A stretch of 44,348 nt of DNA from DATGMB01 sp035293845 (GTDB lineage Bacteria; Acidobacteriota; Terriglobia; Bryobacterales; Bryobacteraceae): assembly GCA_035293845.1 (NCBI GenBank), contig DATGMB010000088.1, positions 1 to 44,348 of the forward strand, read 5' to 3'. The notes under the pieces are model-generated. The model saw nothing but the letters and a program-made list of their open reading frames with translations, did not search any database and was not told the origin of the DNA. This document shows, in pieces, positions 16,355 through 24,388 of this stretch. The translations under genes and the position numbers were made by a program. Every line of letters begins with the position of its first letter. Within the stretch, counting starts at the first letter, position 1.

Positions 16355-17069
16355 GGGCGGGTTCGCGCTCGAGCGGCGGGGCGTGCGGCGGCGGCGCAGC
16401 GGCGCCTGGAAGGTGGCGTACGCGGATTTCATGACCGCGATGATGTCGCTGTTCATCGTGCTGTGGCTGATGAACAGCAATACGGCGGTGCAACAGGCCG
16501 TGAGCGGGTATTTCCGGGACCCGAAGGCCTACACGCGCAAGCTGGGCGCCGGACCGGCCGGGTCCGGCGAGAGCCTGCCCGTGAACCGCGCCAACGCGCG
16601 CGATCTGCAGCGGCGGATCGAGGAAGCCCTGCGGCGCGCGCCCGACTTCCAGGCGATGCGGGAGCACATCCAGGTGAGCGTGACGGGCGAAGGGCTGCGC
16701 ATCGACCTGGTGGAGAGCGAGGAGGGGATGTTTTTCGTCACCGGCAGCCCGGACCCCACGCCCGCGGGCGAGCGGCTGCTGGGCACACTGGCGCATGAGC
16801 TGGCCCGGATGGGCAACCCGATCGTGATCGAGGGCCACACCGACGCGCATCCGTTCCGCAATGCCGGCCCGACGAGCGGCTACACCAACTGGGAGCTCTC
16901 CGCCGACCGCGCCAACGCGGCGCGCCGGGTGCTGCACCGCTACGGGGTCGGCGCCGGGCAGGTGGCCGAGGTGCGCGGGTTCGCGGACCGGAAACCGATG
17001 AAGCCCGACGCGCCGGGGGATGCCGGCAACCGGAGGATTTCGGTGGTGGTCAAGATCGACGAGATGTAG
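16344..17069 (+). CDS. motB: Flagellar motor stator protein MotB
   Basis: The start is GTG 16344, overlapping motA by 11 bases. The 241-residue protein has a basic N terminus and one helix with the ion-carrying Asp (KVAYADFMTAMMSLFIVLWL, D28). A plug/linker follows, then an OmpA-like peptidoglycan-binding domain (VIEGHTDAHPF, then NWELSADRANAARRVL). The linker is short and the chain is at the small end for MotB. It anchors the MotA ring to the wall. The stop lies three bases from the convergent permease gene. Confidence 0.94.
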   Translation: MPPEGGFALERRGVRRRRSGAWKVAYADFMTAMMSLFIVLWLMNSNTAVQQAVSGYFRDPKAYTRKLGAGPAGSGESLPVNRANARDLQRRIEEALRRAPDFQAMREHIQVSVTGEGLRIDLVESEEGMFFVTGSPDPTPAGERLLGTLAHELARMGNPIVIEGHTDAHPFRNAGPTSGYTNWELSADRANAARRVLHRYGVGAGQVAEVRGFADRKPMKPDAPGDAGNRRISVVVKIDEM

Positions 17070-17072
17070 GGG

Positions 17073-19502
17073 CTATTCCTCGCGCAGCGTCTGCGCCGGG
17101 TCGATGCGGAGGATGCGCAAGGACGGCGCGAGGCAGGCGAGCGCGGCGACGGCGAGCAGCATCGCGGCGGAAAAGAGGAAGCTCGCGGGATCGCCGGGGC
17201 GCACGCCCCAAAGCAAATGCTCCAGGTAGCGGGCGGCGACGCGCGAGAGCACCCAACCGGCGGCGATGCCGGCGCCCGCCAGTGCCAGGCCTGGCCTCAT
17301 GGTTTCAATGACCGCCTGGCGCGCGCTCGCGCCGAGCGCCATGCGGACGCCCAGTTCGTGCGTGCGCTGCGTGACCGACTGCGAAATCATGCCCGCCACG
17401 CCGAGCGCGGCGAGCAGCAGCGCGAGCGCGGCGACGATCGAAAAGAGCGTGGCGCGGTAGCGCTGGTCGAGCGTGATGCGGCCGCGCAGATCGTCGATAG
17501 TGCGGAAGGCGGCCACGGGCAGGAGCGGGTCGACGGACGCCACGGCCGCTTGCACCTGGGCCTCGACGGCAGCGGGGCGGACACCGGGTGCAACGCGGAT
17601 CACCCACTTGGGCGCGAACCAAGTGTGGAGGACCGGAATGGACCGGTCGCTCACCTGCGCCGCGGGAACGTACAGCGTGGGTTCGACCGCAAGCGGCCCA
17701 AGATTCCTTTCGAGGCCGCTGTTTTGCTGCACATCGCCGACGATTCCGACGATCTCCATCGTCCCTCCCGCGCGGATATGGCCGCCCAGTGCTTCGTGGT
17801 GCGCATAATATTTGCGGACGAACGACTCGCTGGCGATGGCCACCGGCGGGCTGCCCGCGCCGTCGGTCTCGCGGAAGATGCGGCCGCGCCGCAGCGGGAT
17901 GCGCAGGGTATCGAAGTAACCCGGGGTGCAGTACACCATTTCGACGCCGTGGCCCTGACGGTCGTCGCCGTCGATCGTGCGGAAGCCGTCGTTGAGCGGC
18001 CGCTCGTAGGGCAGCGTCAGCGCCACGGCGGCGGATTGGACGCCGGGAATCGCCGCGATGCGATCGAGCGAGCGGGTATAGAGCTGGTTCACGGCGGCGC
18101 TGGTGCGGTAGCGGGCGTCCTGGAGCGATATTTCGGCGGAGATCACGCCGCGCGGGTCGAAGCCCGGATTGAGGCCGTTGAGGAATTCGAGGGTGCGGAC
18201 CAGCAGGCCGGCGCTCACCAGCAGGACCAGGCTGAGGGCGATCTCGGCTGCCACCAACGTTCCGCGCGCGCGCCGGCGGCGCGCGCCGGCCACGCCGCGT
18301 CCGCCCTCGACGAGAACGGCGCGGAGATCGACGCGGCTCGCGCGCAGCGCCGGCGCCATGCCGAACAATATGGCGGTTGCGGCGGATAGCGCCGCCATAA
18401 CGGCTGCGGCGCGGGCATCCAGCACGATCGGATGCCATAACTGCAGCTTTTCCGCTCCGAGCGCCTTGAGCCAGCCGAGCATACCCCATCCGGCGGCAAG
18501 ACCGAGCGCGCAGCCGCCCATCGCAAGCACGAGGCTTTCGACCAGCAATTGCCGGACGATGCCGGCGCGGCTGGCTCCGACAGCGAGGCGCGTCGCGACC
18601 TCCCGCTGCCGCGCCGCGGCACGCGCGAGCATCAGCGCGGCGATGTTCACGCAGCCGATGATCAGCACCATCAGGACCGCGCCCCAGGTGATCCACAACT
18701 GGCTGCGCGAGCCGGCAGTGAGTCCCTGCTGCAGCGGCACTACCTGCTCCTGAAAGTCCTTGTACTCCCGCGGGAAGCCGGGCGTCTCGAGAAGGGCCTG
18801 GCTGAGCGCTTTCAGGTCTGCATTGGCCGCGGCCCAGGTAGCGCCGGGACGGAGACGCGCGACTACGCCGTAGTTGGTTCCTCCGCCCTCGCCGGTGGCG
18901 GTGGGGCGAAGTGGCGTCCACAGATCCGTGGGCGCATCGGAGCGGAACCCGCGCGGCATGATGCCGACCACGGTGTAGGGCTGGCCGCGGAGCTGGATGG
19001 CGCGGCCGAGCACCGCCGTATCGCCGTGGAAGACGCGCTGCCAGAAATCATAGGCCAGAATGGCGACGGCCGGCCCGCCGGGTTTGTCTTCCGTTGCCGT
19101 GAACTCGCGGCCGTACTGCGGCGGGACGCCGAGCACCCGGAAGTATCCCGTGGAGACGCGATGCTGCTGCACAAACTCCAGGCGGCCCGGCGCGGCGAAG
19201 TTCACGCCGCCGTGGCCGGAATACGCGGCGGTATCGAGCAGCGTGGCGCGATCGTGCACGGCAAGGAAAAGCGCGCCGGTCTGGCGATCATTGATATCGC
19301 CATGGTCGTGGCTGGTGACGAGCAGGGCGAGGCGGTCTGGTTCGGGATAGGGCAGCGGTTTCAGCAGGACGGCGTCCAGCACGCTGAAAACGGCAGCATT
19401 GATACCAATCGCAAGGGCCAGGGTCAGAAGCACGACAGCCGTGAAGGCGGGGGTTTTGCGGAGCTGGCGGCAGGCAAAGCGGACATCGTTCCAGAGCGGC
19501 AT
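17073..19502 (-). CDS. ADOP-type ABC transporter permease (MacB/FtsX family, duplicated)
   Basis: The 809-residue protein begins MPLWNDVRFACRQLRKTPAF, the usual start of acidobacterial duplicated permeases. It has a membrane helix, a MacB-type periplasmic core domain (about residues 55-245) and FtsX helices with REVATRLAVGASRAGIVRQL. A second helix and periplasmic domain follow (about 420-660), then a final FtsX block with RTHELGVRMALGASARQAV. Eight membrane helices are expected. No ATPase gene is adjacent, so the motor must be encoded elsewhere. Substrates of this group are largely unknown. I see no Shine-Dalgarno before ATG 19502. Confidence 0.93.
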   Translation of the reverse strand: MPLWNDVRFACRQLRKTPAFTAVVLLTLALAIGINAAVFSVLDAVLLKPLPYPEPDRLALLVTSHDHGDINDRQTGALFLAVHDRATLLDTAAYSGHGGVNFAAPGRLEFVQQHRVSTGYFRVLGVPPQYGREFTATEDKPGGPAVAILAYDFWQRVFHGDTAVLGRAIQLRGQPYTVVGIMPRGFRSDAPTDLWTPLRPTATGEGGGTNYGVVARLRPGATWAAANADLKALSQALLETPGFPREYKDFQEQVVPLQQGLTAGSRSQLWITWGAVLMVLIIGCVNIAALMLARAAARQREVATRLAVGASRAGIVRQLLVESLVLAMGGCALGLAAGWGMLGWLKALGAEKLQLWHPIVLDARAAAVMAALSAATAILFGMAPALRASRVDLRAVLVEGGRGVAGARRRRARGTLVAAEIALSLVLLVSAGLLVRTLEFLNGLNPGFDPRGVISAEISLQDARYRTSAAVNQLYTRSLDRIAAIPGVQSAAVALTLPYERPLNDGFRTIDGDDRQGHGVEMVYCTPGYFDTLRIPLRRGRIFRETDGAGSPPVAIASESFVRKYYAHHEALGGHIRAGGTMEIVGIVGDVQQNSGLERNLGPLAVEPTLYVPAAQVSDRSIPVLHTWFAPKWVIRVAPGVRPAAVEAQVQAAVASVDPLLPVAAFRTIDDLRGRITLDQRYRATLFSIVAALALLLAALGVAGMISQSVTQRTHELGVRMALGASARQAVIETMRPGLALAGAGIAAGWVLSRVAARYLEHLLWGVRPGDPASFLFSAAMLLAVAALACLAPSLRILRIDPAQTLREE

Positions 19503-19575
19503 GTCGCACGGTAAGACGATGAAAATGAGAAAAAGTTCCTCGGCGGGCGAGTCCAGCGCGGACGGGCGGCCGGGT

Positions 19576-19591
19576 GGGGCCGGGCGGCCCC
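19576..19591 (-). terminator. GC hairpin just downstream of the receiver gene
   Basis: GGGGCC (19576-19581) pairs with GGCCCC (19586-19591) around a four-base loop, immediately after the minus-strand receiver stop. It has no T-run, so it is at best a weak or factor-assisted terminator. Confidence 0.3.
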
Positions 19592-19593
19592 GG

Positions 19594-20037
19594 CTACACC
19601 TGCGAAGCGGCGGCCAGCGCCCTGGGGCGGGTAGCGGGGCGGTCGAGGGCTTCGCGGACGCGGTCGGCGAGCGTGCGCATGGTGAACGGGCGCGGAAGGA
19701 ATGGGACCAGCTTTTGAGCGGCGATGCGGCGCGCGATCTGGTGGAACTCGGGATCGCCGAGGAACAGAACGCGCATGCCTCCGTCGCGCGCGGTCAGCGA
19801 TTGCGCCAACTCCTCGCCGTTGACACGGGGCATGCGCAGCTCCGTCATCAGCAGGTCCACGCCTCCGCCGCGCTCATCGTAGATCTTGACGGCTTCCATG
19901 GCGTTGCGCGCCTCTTCGACGCGATAGCCGAGCCGTGCCAGCATGAACGCGGCCAGGGTTCGGGATTCGGGGTCGGGCTCCACCAGAAGGATGGTCTCCG
20001 TCCCGTGGGGGAGGGGGTCAGGCTTTACCTCAATCAT
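19594..20037 (-). CDS. Stand-alone pseudo-receiver protein (Asp to Glu)
   Basis: From ATG 20037 the 147-residue protein is a single CheY-like receiver (ETILLVEPDPESRTLAAFML, then GGVDLLMTELRMPRVNGEEL). The usual phosphoacceptor Asp is Glu (E66, in TELRMP). The acidic pair is E20-P21-D22 and the conserved Thr/Ser is Gly (LFLGD). The conserved Lys is Arg (LPRPF, R116). It therefore should not be phosphorylated normally and may be locked in one state. It has no output domain and must act by protein contact. The frame extends upstream to 20301 but that part is not receiver-like and covers the promoter region. It diverges from a similar gene at 20322. Confidence 0.85.
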   Translation of the reverse strand: MIEVKPDPLPHGTETILLVEPDPESRTLAAFMLARLGYRVEEARNAMEAVKIYDERGGGVDLLMTELRMPRVNGEELAQSLTARDGGMRVLFLGDPEFHQIARRIAAQKLVPFLPRPFTMRTLADRVREALDRPATRPRALAAASQV

Positions 20038-20047
20038 TGTGTTGGCG

Positions 20048-20076
20048 ATTCTATTCCTTGTCCCCAAGGCCGACAA
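20048..20076 (-). promoter_or_regulatory. Promoter of the minus-strand pseudo-receiver gene
   Basis: On the minus strand, TTGTCG (20076-20071) and TAGAAT (20053-20048) are separated by 17 bases. This predicts a start near 20041 and a leader of about four bases before ATG 20037. It is one of the few places here with both hexamers at standard spacing. Confidence 0.5.
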
Positions 20077-20122
20077 GGGCCGGGCGGCGAAGCGTGTGAG
20101 GGCGTGAACGTTGGCTGCCGCC

Positions 20123-20140
20123 GTGTGAGGTACCTCACAC
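20123..20140. promoter_or_regulatory. 18-bp perfect palindrome, candidate operator
   Basis: GTGTGAGGTACCTCACAC is a perfect palindrome between the two divergent pseudo-receiver genes. The half-site GTGTGAGG also occurs at 20094-20101, and a shortened relative, GTGTGGTACC, lies at 20165-20174. The cluster suggests a dimeric DNA-binding regulator that controls one or both genes; the regulator is not in the window as far as can be told. Confidence 0.55.
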
Positions 20141-20186
20141 TGGCCCTGCGCGGTCCGGCGCTCTGTGTGGTACCGAACGCGGAAGC

Positions 20187-20206
20187 GAAATTGCAACGTC
20201 AATTTC
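20187..20206. repeat. Inverted repeat upstream of plus-strand pseudo-receiver
   Basis: GAAATTG (20187-20193) and CAATTTC (20200-20206) form a perfect 7-bp inverted repeat around six bases, in an AT-rich patch unusual for this region. It could be an operator or promoter element of the 20322 gene. Confidence 0.4.
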
Positions 20207-20321
20207 AATTGTGCCTGGAGCGGCAGTTCAGTAAGCTGGTGGTTAGGCGAAACTGGCACTTCGCTTTCATCCAAGCACGAGAGCACGACCCCGCAGTCCA
20301 CAGCCCAAAGGAGAACTGTGC

Positions 20322-20765
20322 ATGCCTCAAGCCAACGACTGTCTCGTTTCCGCTTTGCTCGCCGGTAATTACGATTCCGACCGCCTGCTGGTGTACGATA
20401 TCTTCCGCAGGCAGGGCTGGCGGTTATACGAGGCGCGCGACCGTCGCGCGGCGCTCGAATGCCTGGAACGGCATCCGGTGCATGTGGTCATCGCGGAGAG
20501 TGCAATTCCGAACTGGAATTGGAAAAAGGTACTCGCGGACCTGCGACGAATGTCACAAGCTCCGCAACTGGTCGTGACCAGCCGGACCGCCGACGATTAC
20601 CTCTGGGCGGAAGTCTTAAACGTAGGCGGATTCGACGTGCTGCCGCAGCCGCTCGACCGCGAGGAGGTCGAGCGCGTCATCGCCGCCGCCCGGCGTCATT
20701 TCGACGCCCAACAGCGCAAGGCCGCCGGCGCGCTCACGGCGCGGGCGGCCGCAATCGTCGCCTGA
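20322..20765 (+). CDS. Receiver-like protein lacking phosphorylation residues
   Basis: The 147-residue product, after AAGGAG eight bases upstream, has the alternating beta/alpha layout of a receiver domain (DRLLVYDIFRRQGWRLYEAR, then HVVIAESAIPNWNWKKVL). The phosphoacceptor position is E59 and the acidic pocket is missing. The conserved Lys is Gln (LPQPL, Q109), while a Thr in LVVTS (T86) remains. About 30 helical residues follow. No output domain is present. Same size and same Asp-to-Glu change as its divergent neighbour suggest a functional pair, perhaps competing for the same partner; this is inference. Its stop directly abuts the convergent mbfA stop. Confidence 0.82.
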   Translation: MPQANDCLVSALLAGNYDSDRLLVYDIFRRQGWRLYEARDRRAALECLERHPVHVVIAESAIPNWNWKKVLADLRRMSQAPQLVVTSRTADDYLWAEVLNVGGFDVLPQPLDREEVERVIAAARRHFDAQQRKAAGALTARAAAIVA

Positions 20766-21725
20766 TTACGAGCTCCCGATCAGAATTCCAGCCGCGAACA
20801 CCAGCGCGCCACCGAAAATCACTTGCATCGCCGCCGAGACGAACGGCGTATCCATGTACCGATTGCGGATGAAGCTGATGGCCAGCAGCTCCACGATCAC
20901 GACGATAATGGCCACGAACGTGGCGATGTGAAAATCCGGGATCAGGAATGGCAGCGTGTGGCCGATGCCGCCCGCGGTAGTCATCAGGCCGCAAACCAGG
21001 CCGCGAAGCCACGGGTGGCCTCGGCCGGTGAGCGCGCCATCGTCGGAGAGCGCTTCGGCAAAGCCCATCGAGATGCCCGCGCCCACGGAAGCCGCCAGGC
21101 CGACCAGGAAGGCGTCCCAACTGTTGCGGGTCGCGAAGGCGGCGGCAAAGACGGGCGCCAGCGTGGATACGGAGCCATCCATCAGGCCGGCGAGCCCCGG
21201 CTGGACTACCTGAAGAAGGAAAAGCCGGCGCTGCGCCTCCTCTTCTTCCGCGCGGACGCCGGGCGGAAGGAGCTGCTCCTCGAGCGATTCGGCAATCGCG
21301 GAGTGCTTCTGTTCGGCGATGGCGAGATCGCCCAGCAGCTTGCGGGTGGAAACGTCCGTCACCTGCCGCGCGGCGCGCTCGTAGAACCGCCGTGTCTCCA
21401 GCTCCATGGTTTCCGCCTGGCGCCGGACCACGTTCAGACCCAGCGGACGCACCAGCCAGACCGGGCGGCGCTCGACGAATCCCTTGACGTCCTGACGGCG
21501 GATATGCGGAATGTGCTCGCCGAAGCGCGAGCGGTAGAGTTCGAGCAGGCTGGCGCGGTGCGCGGATTCCTCCTCCCGCATTTCGGCGAACAGCTTGGCG
21601 GACGCGGGGTATGTATCGCGCAGCCCCTCCTCGAAATCGCCGTAGATCCTGCCGTCTTCCTCTTCGAGAGCAATGGCCAGGGCCAGGATCTCGCGCTCGG
21701 AGAGGTCCTTGAAATTGCGGGCCAT
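20766..21725 (-). CDS. mbfA: Erythrin-VIT1 membrane ferritin/iron exporter (MbfA type)
   Basis: The 319-residue protein fuses an N-terminal erythrin/ferritin-like domain to a C-terminal VIT1/CCC1 membrane domain. The N-terminal domain (about residues 1-150) has di-iron ligand candidates in IALEEEDGRIYGDF, EEESAH (E53, H56), TMELETRRFYE and AEQKH. The membrane part spans about 170-319, from LAGLMDGSVSTLAP through five hydrophobic segments. MbfA of alphaproteobacteria exports iron and protects against peroxide stress. The neighbour at 20322 is convergent and not co-transcribed. Start ATG 21725 lies six bases after a -10 box. Confidence 0.9.
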   Translation of the reverse strand: MARNFKDLSEREILALAIALEEEDGRIYGDFEEGLRDTYPASAKLFAEMREEESAHRASLLELYRSRFGEHIPHIRRQDVKGFVERRPVWLVRPLGLNVVRRQAETMELETRRFYERAARQVTDVSTRKLLGDLAIAEQKHSAIAESLEEQLLPPGVRAEEEEAQRRLFLLQVVQPGLAGLMDGSVSTLAPVFAAAFATRNSWDAFLVGLAASVGAGISMGFAEALSDDGALTGRGHPWLRGLVCGLMTTAGGIGHTLPFLIPDFHIATFVAIIVVIVELLAISFIRNRYMDTPFVSAAMQVIFGGALVFAAGILIGSS

Positions 21726-21731
21726 GCCTTT

Positions 21732-21737
21732 ATTATG
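21732..21737 (-). promoter_or_regulatory. -10 box 6 nt before the mbfA ATG
   Basis: On the minus strand, CATAAT is followed by AAAGGC and then ATG. This places the transcription start at or next to the start codon. No Fur or Irr box is obvious in the 56-base spacer 21726-21781. Confidence 0.5.
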
Positions 21738-21781
21738 AGGGGCCGGGGATCGGGGGATGCGGGCCAGGGGCGGCGGGAGCG

Positions 21782-23032
21782 CTATTTACGGTACACCACG
21801 CCGCTTTTCATCACGAACGACACCTTCTGGAGAGCGCCGATATCCCGCAACGGGTCGCCGGGCACGGCGATGAGATCGGCGAAGTATCCGGGCTGAATGG
21901 CGCCGATCTCTTTTTCCCAGCCAAGCAGCTTCGCGCCGCCGAGCGTGCCGGCCTGGATGGCGGCGAGCGGCGTCATGCCGTATTGCACCATCAGCTCGAA
22001 TTCGCGGGCCTGCGTGCCGTGGGGGAACGGGCCGACATCGGAACCCATGGCGAACGCGACGCCCGCGGCGATCTGCCGCCGGAATTCCTGCGCATGCAGC
22101 GCAAGCATCTTGCGCTCGCGCTCGGCCGCGGCGCCGGTTTCGTGGCCGGCGAAGTACTCGAAGATGGTGAACGTGGGGACGGCGAAGATGCCGCGCTCCT
22201 TCATGATCCGCATGGTCTCGTCACTGAGCTGGTTGGCGTGGTCGATGGACGCAACGCCCGCCTGCGCGGCATAGAGAGTGCCGGGCTCGCCGGTCGCGTG
22301 CACCGCAACGCGCTTGCCGGCGCGCGCGGCTTCGGCCACGGCGGCGGCCAACTCGGGCTCGGTGTACTGATAGACCGTGTGGAACTTGCCATCCACCAGC
22401 GTATCCGGACCGGTCTCGTAGATCTTGACAAAATCCGACCCCTCTTTGAACTGCCGGCGCATGACCGCGATCAGCTCGGGGATGCCGTTGGCGCGGTCGG
22501 CGTTCGAGAGGACGTGCTGGGCGGGATTGAAGCGGTTGGCGTCCTCATGGCCGCCGAGGATATCGATCGCATTGCCGCTGATGCGCAGGCGCGGACCGGG
22601 GACGAGGCCGCGATCGATGGCATTGCGCACCGCGGTATCGGCGGAGCCGGCGCCCTCGGTGCCCATGTCGCGCTCCGCGGTGAATCCCGCCATAAGGTCG
22701 TCGCGCGCCGCCAGTACGGCGTTGATGGTGCGCTCGGCGACGGACTCCTCGATCGTCTGCATGTCCTCGGCGCCGGGGTGAAGGAACAGATGCACGTGAG
22801 CGTCGATGAGGCCGGGGAGCAGGGTGCGGTCCCTGAGGTCGATGATTTCCGTGCCGGCGGGATGCGTAACGGACGCGCCGGCCTCGGCGATGCGGTCGCC
22901 GCGGACCAGCACCTCGCCGGGCGCGATCATGCGGCCGGTGGCGACATCGAGGAGGCGCGCGGCATGGAGGACGATCGGCCGCTGGGCGAAGGCGGGAATG
23001 GAGGCGAGGAGAAGGAAAGCGCGGAGTCTCAT
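21782..23032 (-). CDS. Exported metal-dependent amidohydrolase
   Basis: The 416-residue protein has a short signal peptide (MRLRAFLLLASIPAFAQ) and all metal-site residues of the amidohydrolase superfamily. These are H79 and H81 (DAHVH), probable carboxylated K203 (DFVKIYE), H245 (VAVHATG), H265 (SIDHANQ) and D332 (MGSDVGPF). The small N-terminal beta part rejoins at the C terminus (IGAIQPGYFADLIAVPGDPL). It resembles imidazolonepropionase-like exported hydrolases and Xaa-Pro/cyclic amide hydrolases; the substrate is not predictable. It starts nine bases after the MFS stop and is likely co-transcribed with it, although TAAGAT six bases before its ATG could be a private -10 box. Confidence 0.9.
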   Translation of the reverse strand: MRLRAFLLLASIPAFAQRPIVLHAARLLDVATGRMIAPGEVLVRGDRIAEAGASVTHPAGTEIIDLRDRTLLPGLIDAHVHLFLHPGAEDMQTIEESVAERTINAVLAARDDLMAGFTAERDMGTEGAGSADTAVRNAIDRGLVPGPRLRISGNAIDILGGHEDANRFNPAQHVLSNADRANGIPELIAVMRRQFKEGSDFVKIYETGPDTLVDGKFHTVYQYTEPELAAAVAEAARAGKRVAVHATGEPGTLYAAQAGVASIDHANQLSDETMRIMKERGIFAVPTFTIFEYFAGHETGAAAERERKMLALHAQEFRRQIAAGVAFAMGSDVGPFPHGTQAREFELMVQYGMTPLAAIQAGTLGGAKLLGWEKEIGAIQPGYFADLIAVPGDPLRDIGALQKVSFVMKSGVVYRK

Positions 23033-23041
23033 TGGCGGATC

Positions 23042-24262
23042 TTACGTCAGCTTATCCACTTCGCGCAACGCCGGAAACAGTTTAGCCCACAGGGCCACGA
23101 TGACGATGGTCCCGATGCCGCCCGCGACCACCGCGGGCACGGTTCCCAGCCATTGCGCGGTGACGCCGCTTTCGAACTGGCCGACCTCATTCGATGCGCC
23201 GATGAACACCATATTGACGGCGCTGACGCGGCCGCGCATTTCGTCGGGCGTGCGCAGTTGCACGAGCGTGTGGCGCACGATGACGCTGACCATATCGCAG
23301 GCGCCGATCAGCACCAGAGCCGCGAGCGAGAGCGCCAGGTTGCGCGAAAGACCGAAGACGATGGTCATCAGACCGAAGCCGCACACGCACCAGAGCATCG
23401 CCGCGCCCACCTTGCGGCGCAGCGGGCGGTGGGCGATGAGGATCGCGGTGAGGATGGCACCGAGGCCCGGACCGGCGCGCAGGATGCCGAGTCCGCGCGC
23501 ACCGATCTTGAGAATTTCGCCGGCATACACCGGAAGCAGCGCCACCGCGCCGCCAAGCAGGACGGCAAAGAGGTCCAGGCTGATGGCACCGAGCAGGACC
23601 TTGTGGCTCCAGATGTAGCGGATGCCGCCGAGCAGCACATCCATCGACACGCCGCGCGGCCGCGGAGCGATCGAGACGCGAACCGTGGAGAGCAGCGCCA
23701 AACCGCAGAGATACGCCGCGGCGGCGCAACAGTAGACGGGGACGGGACTGCCCGCGAAACCATAGATGAGTCCGCCGAGCAGCGGTCCCAGGCTCAAGGC
23801 CGCCTGGAAAATGGACGAGCCCCAGGAGACCGCGTTGGGGAAATCCTCCTCGGGCACGAGTTGCGGGAAGAAGGCTTGCGCGGTCGGCGCATTGAAGGCG
23901 CGCACGACGCCGTTGGCGACCAGCACGGCATAGATCGGCCAGACCGTGCGGAGGCCGTGCAGGCTGAGAGCGAGGAGCGCGAGCGAGCAGCAGGCGAAAG
24001 CGGCCCAGCAGATTACCAGAATCCGACGCCGCGGATACCGGTCCGCCGCGTGTCCGGCGACGAGGAAGAGAACGATGCCAGGGAGGAACTGCGCGAGACC
24101 GACGAGACCGAGATCGAGAGGCCGGCCCGTCAGCCCGTAGATCTGCCAGGCGACGCCGACCGCTTGCATCTCCGAAGCCGCGGTGGCGAGGAAGCGGGCG
24201 GGCAGATAATACCGGAAATTGCGGTGGCGGAAAGCAACGCGGCCGGCTGCGGGAGCGATCAA
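23042..24262 (-). CDS. MFS transporter, DHA3/EntS-like
   Basis: The 406-residue protein has about twelve hydrophobic segments and starts FRHRNFRYYLPARFLATAAS, typical of the MFS_3 group (EntS, macrolide and other drug exporters). The loop 2-3 motif appears as GHAADRYPRRRILV (motif A-like). It probably expels small molecules by proton antiport. The start is TTG 24262, six bases after a -10 box; there is no Shine-Dalgarno. The next gene downstream is the amidohydrolase, so exporter and hydrolase may deal with related compounds. Confidence 0.88.
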   Translation of the reverse strand: MIAPAAGRVAFRHRNFRYYLPARFLATAASEMQAVGVAWQIYGLTGRPLDLGLVGLAQFLPGIVLFLVAGHAADRYPRRRILVICWAAFACCSLALLALSLHGLRTVWPIYAVLVANGVVRAFNAPTAQAFFPQLVPEEDFPNAVSWGSSIFQAALSLGPLLGGLIYGFAGSPVPVYCCAAAAYLCGLALLSTVRVSIAPRPRGVSMDVLLGGIRYIWSHKVLLGAISLDLFAVLLGGAVALLPVYAGEILKIGARGLGILRAGPGLGAILTAILIAHRPLRRKVGAAMLWCVCGFGLMTIVFGLSRNLALSLAALVLIGACDMVSVIVRHTLVQLRTPDEMRGRVSAVNMVFIGASNEVGQFESGVTAQWLGTVPAVVAGGIGTIVIVALWAKLFPALREVDKLT

Positions 24263-24268
24263 GCTTTC

Positions 24269-24274
24269 ATTCTA
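24269..24274 (-). promoter_or_regulatory. -10 box 6 nt before the MFS TTG start
   Basis: On the minus strand, TAGAAT is followed by GAAAGC and then TTG, predicting a leaderless message. The box lies 20 bases downstream of the inverted repeat that separates this gene from araD. Confidence 0.5.
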
Positions 24275-24295
24275 ACCGGAGCCGGCAAACCTCAC

Positions 24296-24376
24296 CGCGG
24301 AGACGCAGAGAGCGCAGAGGTTACGCAGAGAACAGTTTGGCCTCCGCGAGATCTCTGCGTCCTCTGCGTCTCCGCG
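24296..24376. repeat. Inverted pair of dispersed 'CGCGGAGACGCAGAG' repeats
   Basis: CGCGGAGACGCAGAG (24296-24310) has its exact reverse complement at 24362-24376. Both arms extend inward imperfectly (AGCGCAGAG against GACGCAGAG) to about 24319 and 24353. The RNA of either strand would form a long hairpin between araD and the MFS gene and may end the pentose operon transcript. It shares sequence with the copies near 3161, 3310 and 26683. Confidence 0.8.
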
Positions 24377-24388
24377 ATGAATTGGATG

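Noticed and set aside
20246..20265. Sigma-54-like promoter (TGGCAC with TTTCA) before the 20322 gene
   Set aside because: The -24 GG is present but the invariant GC of the -12 element is TC, so it does not meet the consensus.
19399..20577. Plus-strand frame spanning the ADOP start to the second receiver
   Set aside because: It crosses two promoter regions and is antisense to the first receiver; only the 20322 frame shows receiver features.
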